Assembly: GCA_030523725.1 (NCBI GenBank)
Contig: JAUNHV010000001.1
Coordinates: 1 to 64,000 of the forward strand
Direction of reading: 5' to 3'
DNA from: Synergistaceae bacterium
GTDB lineage: Bacteria; Synergistota; Synergistia; Synergistales; Synergistaceae
Length of the DNA: 64,000 nt
Below, in pieces: positions 36,788-45,594 of this stretch. Position 1 is the first letter of the stretch, and each line of letters opens with the position of its first letter. The notes under the pieces are model-generated. The model made no database searches and had not been told where the DNA came from. It saw only the letters and a program-made list of their open reading frames with translations. Both the position numbers and the translations under genes were made by a program.

Positions 36788-38434
36788 ATGAAAAAAAATA
36801 TAATAATTAGCATTTTATTAGTATTAGTATTATGCCTATGTAACGGAAAAGCATACTCAATGGTTTCCGTGCCAAAAATAGACGAGCTAACCTACCTCAT
36901 AATTAAAAATCCAGACGCACAGACTATGGCTCTTGCCTCTGGTGCCGTAGATATGCTTGGCGACTTGACACGACCAAGCGACATTGAACTTTTGAGCAAA
37001 CATAAAAATCTCAAGATGTCAGTCGCCCCAATGAGTCATGCTTTTTTTCTGCTTTTTAATAACAAAAAAACTCCGCTCAATGACAAAGCAATAAGACAGG
37101 CAATATCCATTGTAATTCCTCGATCGTCTATTGTTCGTCTTATTTTCTCTGGCTACTCAATGCCCTTGACTTCTTACCTTCCACCAACATCACCCTGGGC
37201 AGTGTCACAAACGGGCGAGGCTGCTTCTTCTGCAAAAGCTGAAGAGATAATGAAGAAAGCTGGTTACAGCAAAACATTACTTGGAAAATGGCAAGACAAA
37301 AATAAACGTACCTTGCTTAAGATCGAAATATTATCTCCAACGGCAAGTGTTGCACCAACAACGGAAGAAATTGCTAAAGATATAGCAGACACGTTAACTG
37401 CCTTTGGCTTTGATGCCTATGTAACACCAATAGACTTTTCAACTATGATTTCACGCCTTGACAGACGTGACTATACTGCCTCTGTTTTGGCTTGGAGCAT
37501 GGGACGTAATCCTGACAGCCTCTACAATTTTTATCACTCCGAGTGTGACACAAAGGGTGGTTACAATATGACAAGTGTCTCAAGCAAAGAGCTTGACAAT
37601 GTACTAAAAAAACTGCGAACCGCAAAGGATAAAGAGGAAGCCACTCTTTACTCAAAAAAAGCACAGGAAATTTTATGTGATTTGCGACCCATGGTGCCAA
37701 TTTACAGCAGAATGTCTGTTTCCTGTGTGAGTGATAAATGGAAAAACATATTTTCTACAAAGAAAACTTCCGCAGTAAATTCTTACACCTACCTTTTTGC
37801 TGAACCAAAGGTGCATAAAAAGGGCGAAAAAAAAGTTTTGCGGACTATTTTGGCGGAAGAGCCAAGAAACTTGAATCCATTTGTTGCAAGTTCTGCCTAT
37901 GATTGGGAAATATTGGGGCTTCTATATGAAAGCCTTATTTCTTCTGATCCGTACACAATGGAAGACATTCCATGGCTTGCTTCATCATGGAAGTTAACAA
38001 CAGATAAAAAACAAAACACGACCACGATAACATTTGTGATAGATACTTCTGTCCGTTTTAGTGATGGCTCAAACCTGACAGCACAAGACGTTGCTAGTAC
38101 ATTTGAGTTTTTGAAAAAAAATAAAGTGCCACGTTTTTATGATTCCGTAAAGGACATAGCAAAAATCTCTGTAATTTCTAATAACAAAATTGCAATCATC
38201 TTGAACGGAATAAGCTATTGGTATCTTGATAAAGTTGGTGGAATGTTTGTCATGCCTAAAAAAATTATAGATTCTGTAAAGAATTGGCAAACATGGAAGC
38301 CAACCTTCTCACAACTCGTTGGCACCGGACCATTTGTGATAGGCAAATACAAGCCTGGTGAATTTATAACTATGAAGAAAAATCCACATTACACTCGCAC
38401 AAAATTTCCAGTAAAAAAGGAGGACCTTAGATGA
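36788..38434 (+). CDS. Oligopeptide-type ABC substrate-binding protein, apparently circularly permuted
   Basis: A 548-residue exported SBP family 5 protein. ATG 36788 starts a signal peptide (MKKNIIISILLVLVLCLCNG). The domain order is reversed. Residues about 30-340 match the C-terminal half of DppA-like proteins (QTMALASGAVDML, PLNDKAIRQAISIVIPRSSI, AFGFDAYV, then LRPMVPIYS). Residues about 345-548 match the normal N-terminal half (LRTILAEEPRNLNPF, LLYESLI, FSDGSNLTAQDV, GTGPFVIGKY, MKKNPHY). Both halves look complete in one frame, which fits circular permutation via tandem duplication. Its 3' end overlaps the permease gene by 4 bp, so it should serve that transporter. Specificity is unknown. 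Confidence 0.88.
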   Translation: MKKNIIISILLVLVLCLCNGKAYSMVSVPKIDELTYLIIKNPDAQTMALASGAVDMLGDLTRPSDIELLSKHKNLKMSVAPMSHAFFLLFNNKKTPLNDKAIRQAISIVIPRSSIVRLIFSGYSMPLTSYLPPTSPWAVSQTGEAASSAKAEEIMKKAGYSKTLLGKWQDKNKRTLLKIEILSPTASVAPTTEEIAKDIADTLTAFGFDAYVTPIDFSTMISRLDRRDYTASVLAWSMGRNPDSLYNFYHSECDTKGGYNMTSVSSKELDNVLKKLRTAKDKEEATLYSKKAQEILCDLRPMVPIYSRMSVSCVSDKWKNIFSTKKTSAVNSYTYLFAEPKVHKKGEKKVLRTILAEEPRNLNPFVASSAYDWEILGLLYESLISSDPYTMEDIPWLASSWKLTTDKKQNTTTITFVIDTSVRFSDGSNLTAQDVASTFEFLKKNKVPRFYDSVKDIAKISVISNNKIAIILNGISYWYLDKVGGMFVMPKKIIDSVKNWQTWKPTFSQLVGTGPFVIGKYKPGEFITMKKNPHYTRTKFPVKKEDLR

Positions 38435-39396
38435 CGAAAGAATACATAGCAAAAAAAATACTTTCAGCTTTATTTGTCCTTCTTTGTGTAATTGTGCTTA
38501 ATTTCTTTTTATTCAGGCTGATGCCTGGAGATGCAGTAAGCACTATAATTGATCCAAACTTTTCACAAGAAGCAAAGGAACACTTACGTCATCTATATGC
38601 TCTTGATAAAACTCTGCCAGAGCAATTTTTAGTTTATATAAAGAGTATGGTCACCTTTGACTTTGGTATGTCATTTTTGTCACAAAAACCTGTTTGGGAA
38701 GAAATTCATTCCCGACTCTTGAACACATTGTTTCTTTCTTGCTCTGTTATGATTTGTTCTGCCATTACTGGTATAATTCTTGGCATAAAGGCTGCATATT
38801 CAAGAGGTGGCAAAACAGAAAAATTTGTGCTTCGCAGTGCTGCTTTGACCAGTGCTTTTCCTTCATTTTTTGTAGAGCTACTATTTTTGATGTTCTTTGC
38901 TTATGGCTTAGGGTTTTTTCCACTCCGTGGTACGACCTCTATTCCAGAGCCAGTTGGTGCTTTCAATATTTGTATTGACTATATCTGGCACATGGCGTTA
39001 CCTGTAATTTCGCTTTCGTTACTTTCCTTTGGCTCATGGGCACTCTATGTACGAAACTTGACAATAAAAACAACTCAGGAAGATTTTGTTTTTGCAGCAA
39101 GAGCAAGGGGGCTTTCTGAAAAAGCTATTTCGCATCATATCTTTCGCACAATACTGCCAACAATCATCACAATAATCCTAATGTCCCTACCTGGGCTTGT
39201 TTCTGGCGCTGTCATCACAGAGACCATCTTTTCTCTTAGAGGGCTAGGAACATTTTTGCTTGAATCTGTTACGGCACAAGATTATCCGTCTGCACAAGCT
39301 TCATTTTTCTTGCTTGCTCTGATTACAATAACAAGCAATATGCTAGCAGATATCTTTATTTGCGTTGCTGACCCACGAATAAAGGCAGAAAACTAG
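38431..39396 (+). CDS. Peptide ABC transporter permease, DppB type
   Basis: A 321-residue inner-membrane permease. It starts with the usual IAKKILSALFVLLCVIVLNFFLFRLMPGD segment and carries the coupling motif FAARARGLSEKAISHHIFRTILP and LVSGAVITETIFSLRGLG. Six membrane segments are expected. It works with the DppC-type permease 9 bp downstream and the two ATPases. It starts inside the end of the binding-protein gene (ATGA-type overlap region). Confidence 0.93.
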   Translation: MTKEYIAKKILSALFVLLCVIVLNFFLFRLMPGDAVSTIIDPNFSQEAKEHLRHLYALDKTLPEQFLVYIKSMVTFDFGMSFLSQKPVWEEIHSRLLNTLFLSCSVMICSAITGIILGIKAAYSRGGKTEKFVLRSAALTSAFPSFFVELLFLMFFAYGLGFFPLRGTTSIPEPVGAFNICIDYIWHMALPVISLSLLSFGSWALYVRNLTIKTTQEDFVFAARARGLSEKAISHHIFRTILPTIITIILMSLPGLVSGAVITETIFSLRGLGTFLLESVTAQDYPSAQASFFLLALITITSNMLADIFICVADPRIKAEN

Positions 39397-39404
39397 GTGC
39401 AACC

Positions 39405-40574
39405 ATGAAAAAGAATCTTTTAATTTTTTCATTTTCACTTTTTCTATTTGTTGGGATTTTCGGCTCTTGGATTGCTCCCTATTCTCCACGAATGACCGTT
39501 GCTGCTCCTTTTGCTTCTCCTATTTGGTCTTCGTTCCTTTCAAAAAATGAAACTTATAATTTTGACAACGCGCTAACCTTTGAAACGGCAGATGGAGCTC
39601 CTGCAATTTTTTCTCTCTTTGGAACATTAGAGGTGGAGCAAAAGGACGGTGCAAAAATAGTTTTGACAAGAGAGCTTGAAGGCAAAACAGATAAATTTAT
39701 TCTATTTGAAACAAAAGACAATAACGTTCATGGAATAGACTTGGATGCAAGGGATATCTCGTTCAAACAACAACTTTCTCTTGCTCCAACGGACACTGCT
39801 ACAGAGTTTTTGTTTCAAAAGGGGGCAAAATACAAGATAGAAGTATTAGGTGGCAAGGCGCATTTAGAGATGCAATTGCTAGGCAAACGCTTTGGCTTCT
39901 TGGGAACAGACCACAAGGGGCGTGATATCTTCAGTATAATGCTCACAGGCGCAAAAACATCGCTCTTTATTGGTATTTCAGCTGCTCTGGTATCGTGTAT
40001 TCTGGGAGTTATAATAGGTTGTATTGCCGGCTTTTTCGGTGGAATTTTGGACACCTTACTAATGAGACTCTGTGACATTCTTATGTCAATCCCTACCTTG
40101 CCAATTCTTTTAATTCTCGCTGCTTTTTGGGGCAAAGGAATTTTGCAAATAGTTTTTATTATGTCCATTTTTGCATGGATGGGAACGGCGAGGACAATCC
40201 GTGCCTATGTCAAGAGCCTGCGTGAATCCGCATGGGTTCAAAGTTTACAGGCAATGGGGGCAAGCAATAAATACATAATCAGTCGTCACATAATTCGAGA
40301 AACTTACCCTATAATTTTAGCAAACATAGTAATTGGTGTCCCATCTGCAATTATGGGGGAGGCTGGACTATCATTTCTTGGTATGTCTGATCCTCGCATA
40401 ATTTCTTGGGGGCGAGTGTTACATGACGCTCATTCATTTGGAGCTTTTACTCATCTTGCTTGGTGGATACTTTTGCCACCTGGACTTGCAATTTGCCTTT
40501 TGTCTTTAACCTTTATCACTGCCGGAAGATTTATGGAAGAAAAACTTGACCATAGATTGCAGGACAAGTTTTAG
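39405..40574 (+). CDS. Peptide ABC transporter permease, DppC type, with large periplasmic insert
   Basis: A 389-residue permease. The first membrane helix (residues about 5-24, then WIAPYSPR) is followed by about 140 residues before the family landmark LGTDHKGRDIFS (166-177). In DppC this distance is roughly 40, so about 100 extra residues, likely periplasmic, are inserted. They show alternating charged and beta-like stretches (AKIVLTRELEG, YKIEVLGGKAHLEM). The rest is normal, with coupling loop QSLQAMGASNKYIISRHIIRE. The insert could contact the permuted binding protein, which is only a guess. Confidence 0.9.
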   Translation: MKKNLLIFSFSLFLFVGIFGSWIAPYSPRMTVAAPFASPIWSSFLSKNETYNFDNALTFETADGAPAIFSLFGTLEVEQKDGAKIVLTRELEGKTDKFILFETKDNNVHGIDLDARDISFKQQLSLAPTDTATEFLFQKGAKYKIEVLGGKAHLEMQLLGKRFGFLGTDHKGRDIFSIMLTGAKTSLFIGISAALVSCILGVIIGCIAGFFGGILDTLLMRLCDILMSIPTLPILLILAAFWGKGILQIVFIMSIFAWMGTARTIRAYVKSLRESAWVQSLQAMGASNKYIISRHIIRETYPIILANIVIGVPSAIMGEAGLSFLGMSDPRIISWGRVLHDAHSFGAFTHLAWWILLPPGLAICLLSLTFITAGRFMEEKLDHRLQDKF

Positions 40575-40596
40575 TGCTTGGGGAAAAGGTAGCAAC

Positions 40597-41490
40597 ATGA
40601 TTGAAATTAAAAACTTAACTATTTCCTACAAAAATAACAATGGTACATTTGACACTCCTGCGGTTCAAGATGTTTCTTTCACCATACAGGACAACGAAAC
40701 GTCTTGCCTTATAGGTGAATCCGGAAGCGGAAAAAGCACAATAATGTCTGCCATCTTGGGACTTTTGCCACTGGGCACAAAGATTGAAGGGCAAATCCTG
40801 CTTGACGGTGTAAACCTCTTGACCTACGATGAAGAAAAATTTCTCTCCATTCGTGGCAAAAAAATTTCTCTTATTCCGCAGGCTTCTTTGAATTCTTTTA
40901 CGCCAGTTTTCACACTCGGAAAAATTTTGGAAGAGCTTGTTACCTTGCACAGCAAAGAGAAATTGACAAAAGAAGAAATTAAAAACACAATCTGTGCAAC
41001 GCTTGCTGACTGCGGTTTATCTAGCGAATTTTTGCCGAAATACCCACACGAGATGTCCGGTGGAGAAAGACAGCGTGCTGCAATCGCAGCCGCCCTTGTA
41101 ACAGGGTGTCGTGTGCTTTTGGCAGACGAGCCAACAACGGCGCTTGATGTTGTGACACAGGACAAAATTTTGCAACTCCTAAAGCGTTTGCAAAAGGAAA
41201 AGAATTTAACCATTCTTCTTGTTACACATGACCTCGCTGTTGCTTCAAGCCTTGCCACAAACTTTTTTGTCATGGAACACGGACACCTGATAGAAACAAC
41301 AACACGAGATAAAATTTTTGTTGCACCACAGGCAAAACACACAAAAGAACTTGTTGAAGCAGCAAATTTTTATAGAAAGAATTTTGTGCAAAATGAAAAC
41401 ACAGAGAAAAATCAAGAAACTGAAAGCAAATGGGATAAATTGACAAAATGGATAAAATTGATAAAAAAATCTTTGAATGTGAAAATCTAA
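40597..41490 (+). CDS. Peptide ABC transporter ATPase, DppD type
   Basis: A 297-residue ATPase: Walker A GESGSGKST, Q-loop region IPQASLNSFTP, signature MSGGERQR, Walker B LLADEPTTALD and switch His in LLVTHDLAV. ATG 40597 is preferred (AAAGG ahead), since upstream in-frame codons lie inside the permease gene. The C-terminus lacks the usual Cys-containing DppD tail and ends in a Lys-rich stretch. It overlaps the second ATPase gene by 43 bp. Confidence 0.92.
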   Translation: MIEIKNLTISYKNNNGTFDTPAVQDVSFTIQDNETSCLIGESGSGKSTIMSAILGLLPLGTKIEGQILLDGVNLLTYDEEKFLSIRGKKISLIPQASLNSFTPVFTLGKILEELVTLHSKEKLTKEEIKNTICATLADCGLSSEFLPKYPHEMSGGERQRAAIAAALVTGCRVLLADEPTTALDVVTQDKILQLLKRLQKEKNLTILLVTHDLAVASSLATNFFVMEHGHLIETTTRDKIFVAPQAKHTKELVEAANFYRKNFVQNENTEKNQETESKWDKLTKWIKLIKKSLNVKI

Positions 41491-42227
41491 CCTTAATATA
41501 TAAATCAGCCAAGGCAAAAGCAAAGCTTGCCTTGGACAATTTGTCCTTTTCTCTTGAAGCAGGGCAGACTTTGTCCGTCGTTGGTGAATCTGGAAGCGGA
41601 AAATCGACTCTCCTAAAGTGTTCCACGGGGCTTTTGCCTGCAACAAAGGGAAAAGTCTGTGTTTTTGGCAAAGAGCTAAACACAAAGAACAAAAAACTTT
41701 TGCAAGAAATGCGTTTCAAATTCTCACTTGTCTTGCAGGATACCTATGGAGCTTTGCCACCGGCAAGCAATGTGTTGGATGCTGTTACAGAACCACTCTT
41801 TATTCAAAATGGCGTTGTAAAAGACTCGGACAATGAGCGCGCCTTGACACTCTTGGATTCGCTCAAACTTGCTGACGAAAGATTACTAAAATCAGAGTCC
41901 TACGACCTCTCTGGCGGTCAAAGGCAACGTGTGCAAATAGCACGTGCCCTCGTAACAAACCCGATGTTACTATTTGCAGACGAACCCACTTCAATGCAGG
42001 ACGCAAGCACAAAAAAAGACATAATCAATTTGTTAAATTCATACAAAGAACGTGGAATGGCGATGATATTCGTTACACATGATATTTTGCTTGCTTCTTC
42101 AATTGGCGAAAAAATGCTGGTGTTGAAAAACGGCGTTTGTGTTGAACAGGGCAATTCCCACGAAATTCTCACATCTCCAAGCCACGAATATACAAAAGCA
42201 CTTCTTGCAGCACTTCCAAAAATTTAA
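41448..42227 (+). CDS. Peptide ABC transporter ATPase, DppF type
   Basis: A 259-residue ATPase, second of the pair: Walker A GESGSGKST, LVLQDTYGALPP Q-loop, signature LSGGQRQRVQIA, Walker B LLFADEPTSMQDAST (Gln-Asp where Leu-Asp is usual) and switch His in FVTHDI. Opp/Dpp transporters use two different ATPases, so this gene completes the five-gene transporter. The next gene begins 17 bp later. Confidence 0.92.
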   Translation: MDKIDKKIFECENLTLIYKSAKAKAKLALDNLSFSLEAGQTLSVVGESGSGKSTLLKCSTGLLPATKGKVCVFGKELNTKNKKLLQEMRFKFSLVLQDTYGALPPASNVLDAVTEPLFIQNGVVKDSDNERALTLLDSLKLADERLLKSESYDLSGGQRQRVQIARALVTNPMLLFADEPTSMQDASTKKDIINLLNSYKERGMAMIFVTHDILLASSIGEKMLVLKNGVCVEQGNSHEILTSPSHEYTKALLAALPKI

Positions 42228-42244
42228 TATCACAGGACAAAGCT

Positions 42245-43102
42245 ATGAAAAAACTTTTGCAAATGGACAAAAACATAAACAAAAATTCAAGAGGCAACCT
42301 CTTAATAATTGCAGGGAGTGATATGTATCCCGGAGCAGCAACCCTCTCGGCTCTTGGTGCTTTAAGAGCTGGGGCAGGGCTTGTCTTTGTGGCTACAACG
42401 CACTTTGCCGCTTCCTCTCTAAATGTTGCTTTGTCCGAAGCAATTCCGCTTGTTTGTGAAGCAAAAAACGGGGCAATTTCTTTTGCTTCTCTCACACAAA
42501 AGATAGAGCCCATCATGCCAAAGATAGACGCTATTGTTCTTGGTCCAGGACTTTCACGCACAGCAGAGGCACAAAAGATTTTGCAGTTTGTTGCAACACA
42601 ATTTCCACACTTGCCAAAGGTTTTTGATGCAGACGCCTTGTATTACTTAACACGCTTCACACCAAGTGAAGAAGACGGGAAAAACATTATCATCACTCCA
42701 CATCTAGGCGAGGCAAGCAGGATTTTGGGCAAGGACGTTACATTAACTAAATTGACCGCCGCAAATTTGATAAAGGCGACAAATTGCCACGCACTTTTGA
42801 AGGGACATGGATCACTTCTTGCGATAAAAGACGGGCAAAAAATTCTGACAACAAAAATTTCTTCCGGAAGTCCTTCCCTTGCCGTTGCAGGAAGTGGCGA
42901 TGTTTTGGCTGGTGCCATCGGTGCTCTCTTGGCTCGTGCAAAGAAAAGAAATTTGTCAAACCTAGACACCTTTCACCACGCTGTTTATTTGGCAGCAAAT
43001 GCACATGCACAGGCAGGAATTTCTTTGGAAGAAAAATTTGGTGTAAATGGTAATCTAGCCAGTGAAATTGCAAACGAGCTACCGAGGTTTTTGAATGTTT
43101 AG
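42245..43102 (+). CDS. nnrD: ADP/ATP-dependent NAD(P)H-hydrate dehydratase
   Basis: A 285-residue ribokinase-fold enzyme that repairs hydrated NAD(P)H. Motifs: LLIIAGSDMYPGAATLSALGALRAGAGL, DAIVLGPGLSR, DADALYYL, ITPHLGEASRIL, LLKGHGSLL and AVAGSGDVLAGAIGALLA with the catalytic Asp. Many bacteria fuse it to an NnrE epimerase; here only the dehydratase is present. It overlaps tsaE by 8 bp, a neighbourhood often seen in Firmicutes. Confidence 0.92.
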   Translation: MKKLLQMDKNINKNSRGNLLIIAGSDMYPGAATLSALGALRAGAGLVFVATTHFAASSLNVALSEAIPLVCEAKNGAISFASLTQKIEPIMPKIDAIVLGPGLSRTAEAQKILQFVATQFPHLPKVFDADALYYLTRFTPSEEDGKNIIITPHLGEASRILGKDVTLTKLTAANLIKATNCHALLKGHGSLLAIKDGQKILTTKISSGSPSLAVAGSGDVLAGAIGALLARAKKRNLSNLDTFHHAVYLAANAHAQAGISLEEKFGVNGNLASEIANELPRFLNV

Positions 43103-43583
43103 CGTAACTACATACGCACCAGAACAGACTACTGATATTGCTAGGTGCTTTGGCAGGCACATAGAGAATTCAACGCTTGTCCTTTTTTATGGTGACCTTG
43201 GAGCTGGCAAAACGCTTTTTACACAGGGAATTGGTTATAGCCTTGGCATAAAACGCATGAAAAGCCCTAGTTTCATCATTGCAAGTGAGTATGAAGACAC
43301 AATTCCTCCATTACTGCATATTGATTTATATAGAATATCGACAGCAAGGGAAATTGACTCATTAGAGATTGATAACTATTTACAAGATGGCTTTGCTGTT
43401 TGCATTGAATGGAGCGAAAATTGGAAGGAATTGCCAAGCGAGTACATAAAAATTGAAATAAAAAAAATAAGCGAAAAAGATGAATCAAGTAGACTGATCA
43501 CCTTTTCAGCTTTTGGTGAAAAACACGAACAAATTTTATCAAGAGTAAAAGAAGAACTTGCCAATGATTACACTATCAATTAA
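43095..43583 (+). CDS. tsaE: tRNA t6A biosynthesis ATPase TsaE
   Basis: A 162-residue P-loop protein: VLFYGDLGAGKTLFTQGIGYSLGI at residues about 29-52, KSPSFIIASEY, HIDLYRIS and CIEWSEN. It forms the TsaBDE complex that adds threonylcarbamoyl to A37 of ANN-decoding tRNAs. TsaB is encoded next, overlapping by 20 bp, which supports the call. TsaD and TsaC are not in the window. Confidence 0.94.
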   Translation: MFSVTTYAPEQTTDIARCFGRHIENSTLVLFYGDLGAGKTLFTQGIGYSLGIKRMKSPSFIIASEYEDTIPPLLHIDLYRISTAREIDSLEIDNYLQDGFAVCIEWSENWKELPSEYIKIEIKKISEKDESSRLITFSAFGEKHEQILSRVKEELANDYTIN

Positions 43584-44214
43584 CACATCGACAAAAATAA
43601 CACACCTTGCTTTGCACAATGAAAAAGAAATTCTTTCTTCATTCTGTGCTGATCTTGGACGAGAACAGTCCAATCTTTTGCAAGAAAAAATTTCCGCACT
43701 ACTAGCAGAAGCCAATCTTTCGAAGGAAGACATAGAACTCATTGCTGTAACAAATGGACCAGGGTTTTACACTGGAATCAGGTGTGGCCTAACCTTTGCT
43801 TTGGGACTTGCCTATGCCCTAAAGCTTCCTGTTGTTCCGCTTTCTTCCTTGGATTTGTTGCAGGAAGCTGCCTTGATGCAAGAAAAATTTTCTGATAAGA
43901 GATTTATAATTCCTTATATTAAATCTAAAAGCAACTCTGTATTTGCGCAAATTTTTGATAGAACTGAAAATAAGTTAATTGAGAATCCTGCTTGTCACAC
44001 TCTAGACTGCTTGTTAGATTTTGTAAAGCAAAATAAAAATACAATTTTTGTTTCTTACGACACAGCACTTTACGAGGACCTTGCTCAGCTCTCAATTTCA
44101 TTAGAAAATGACATAACCAAGTGTTTTATAAATCTTTTGGCAAAACAAACTGCAAAGCCGCAATCACCGCTAGATGTCAAGGCTATCTATTACAGAGAGC
44201 CGGATATAGGATAA
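43564..44214 (+). CDS. tsaB: tRNA t6A biosynthesis protein TsaB
   Basis: A 216-residue ASKHA-fold protein: LSINTSTKITHLAL at the start and VTNGPGFYTGIRCGLTFALGLAYAL, the diagnostic TsaB segment. It partners TsaD in t6A formation. ATG 43564 is chosen over an in-frame TTG two codons earlier because the family begins with M(I/K)xLxIxTS. It ends the plus-strand series that starts at serA. Confidence 0.93.
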   Translation: MITLSINTSTKITHLALHNEKEILSSFCADLGREQSNLLQEKISALLAEANLSKEDIELIAVTNGPGFYTGIRCGLTFALGLAYALKLPVVPLSSLDLLQEAALMQEKFSDKRFIIPYIKSKSNSVFAQIFDRTENKLIENPACHTLDCLLDFVKQNKNTIFVSYDTALYEDLAQLSISLENDITKCFINLLAKQTAKPQSPLDVKAIYYREPDIG

Positions 44215-44335
44215 GGCTTCTTAGCCATTTTCCTTGCCTTCTCCTTTACCAGCTAGGCATACTGTTTTATTTAATCAAACCATACAACCAAAACAAGAAA
44301 AATATTTTAACCTCTTACTGCACATGTTTTTTCTT

Positions 44336-44413
44336 AAATTTTCTTAATATTTTTAACCAATTTATCCTTGATATTACTGCATCGTGTATTTTTACTATGT
44401 AGAAAAAAGTCTG
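44336..44413 (+). promoter_or_regulatory. Repeated module, copy 3 (orphan, hairpin decayed)
   Basis: AAATTTTCTTAATATTT (44336-44352), TTGATATTACTG (44368-44379) and ACTATGT at 44394-44400 keep exactly the spacing of copy 1 (33 and 28 bases between block starts). The palindrome half reads ATGTAGA and no longer pairs. It lies between two convergent genes (tsaB and the A24 peptidase), so it drives no recognised gene. Confidence 0.4.
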
Positions 44414-44430
44414 CGTACGAAAACTTACTT

Positions 44431-45120
44431 TTAGAAAAAAATATTAACGCGAAAATTTGGAAGCACATAAAACAATACAATCCCCATTGCGTAGCCGATA
44501 AAGAGAAATGGCGCAAAGGGGATTTTTGTTTTTCTTGTGATTTTTTTTGCCACTAGGAGTGCCACTGCTACAATTGCACCAAACAAAAAGGAAAGATAAA
44601 GGCACAATGTGCATTCTGCTACGCCAAAACAACCACACCCAAGACATGACGCTACAAAAACGTCTCCCGCTCCGCTTTTGCCCCGTGAGGCAAGAAATAT
44701 TAAAAGCATTACTCCTAGAGACATGAGCATTGAGTAAAGTCCTTGTAAAAAGAAATCTAGCCCAAAGCATAGGCGAAGCAACAATAGGCACGGAACAAAG
44801 GTATATGTAACTAGGTCAAAGGTTATGCCGGTCAGATAATCTGTGCAAGCGTGAAAAAATAGCACACAAAAGGTAAGGCACACGACGAAAAGCTCAGGAG
44901 AAATGCCGAATAACCTATAAAAAATTATAAAAAATGCGAAGAAGAGAAATAAAAAAATGCTCAAGGCTAAGGTGTGAAAACATTGGGGCTGGATTTTTGC
45001 CATGCTCTTGTCACAATGAAGTTTTGTTAAACTCTTGGCATAGCGCAGTATAAAATAGCCAAGGCAAGAACCGAGACAGCCAATCAGAAATATGCTGCCT
45101 ATTGCTAATAACTGTTCCAT
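44431..45120 (-). CDS. A24 prepilin peptidase lacking the methylase domain
   Basis: A 229-residue polytopic protein. The two catalytic aspartates are visible in FHACTDYLTGITFD and in GKSGAGDVF (GxGD motif). The family cuts prepilin leaders at the inner membrane face. The cytoplasmic N-methylation domain with its tetracysteine, found in PilD, is absent, though an N-terminal hydrophobic part remains. The start ATG 45120 follows GTGAGG. It may process pseudopilins for the ATPase at 35725, but no pilin gene is in the window. Confidence 0.87.
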   Translation of the reverse strand: MEQLLAIGSIFLIGCLGSCLGYFILRYAKSLTKLHCDKSMAKIQPQCFHTLALSIFLFLFFAFFIIFYRLFGISPELFVVCLTFCVLFFHACTDYLTGITFDLVTYTFVPCLLLLRLCFGLDFFLQGLYSMLMSLGVMLLIFLASRGKSGAGDVFVASCLGCGCFGVAECTLCLYLSFLFGAIVAVALLVAKKITRKTKIPFAPFLFIGYAMGIVLFYVLPNFRVNIFF

Positions 45121-45200
45121 AATAATCCTCACTTTAATTTAATTTTTAGATAATGTTTAACATAATTTTAAGTGATATAATTTTAAGCCAAAAAGTCGTA

Positions 45201-45228
45201 TTGACAAAACACTTTTATATGCTAGAAT
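45201..45228 (+). promoter_or_regulatory. Promoter of the polyamine operon
   Basis: TTGACA (45201-45206) and TAGAAT (45223-45228) are separated by 16 bases. Transcription would start near 45235, giving a 5' leader of about 360 bases before the decarboxylase. Confidence 0.8.
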
Positions 45229-45234
45229 AACTGC

Positions 45235-45580
45235 GATGTTCTTAGCAACCTAAGACATAAGACCTTAGAGAAATGTTGAAATAATTTCTTGAATGGCTCA
45301 TCGGACAGGGCTGGTCGCCGCCGCGGGTGACGGTTTCGCGTCACATATTCAACGAGCAATTTTTTGCTCATTGAGCATTGTTTGCTCATTTTACGGGTGC
45401 CCATTTGGGTAAAAGTTGGTTACTTTATAACCTTGTGTGCTTTCGCACGCCACTTGTAATGTTGGATAAGCCGAAGCGTTATGTCCGCTTTTGTTGCTTT
45501 ATGCAAAATGCAAAAAAAAATTTTTGTAAATTTAAATTACAGGTAGGCTGTGTTTGTGCACTAGCCTACCTTTTTCTTTT
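45235..45580 (+). promoter_or_regulatory. Long structured leader upstream of arginine decarboxylase; riboswitch candidate
   Basis: Between the promoter and ATG 45595 lie many pairings: CTAAG/CTTAG (about 45251-45269), GAAAT/ATTTC, TTGAAT near 45290 with ATTCAA near 45350 enclosing the hairpin GTGACG/CGTCAC (45327-45344), tandem GAGCAA/TTGCTC and GAGCA/TGCTC hairpins (45354-45387), GTGTGC/GCACGC (45435-45450), and a final intrinsic terminator. The middle (45295-45330) is far more GC-rich than its surroundings. It does not show the consensus of SAM-I, lysine, guanidine or T-box leaders as I know them. A small-molecule sensor or translated leader peptide is inferred, not shown. Confidence 0.55.
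45541..45580 (+). terminator. Attenuator terminator before arginine decarboxylase
   Basis: AGGTAGGCT (45541-45549) pairs perfectly with AGCCTACCT (45563-45571) and runs into TTTTTTCTTTT, ending 14 bases before the ATG. Its place between promoter and first gene marks regulated termination. Confidence 0.85.
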
Positions 45581-45594
45581 AATGGAGAATAGAT

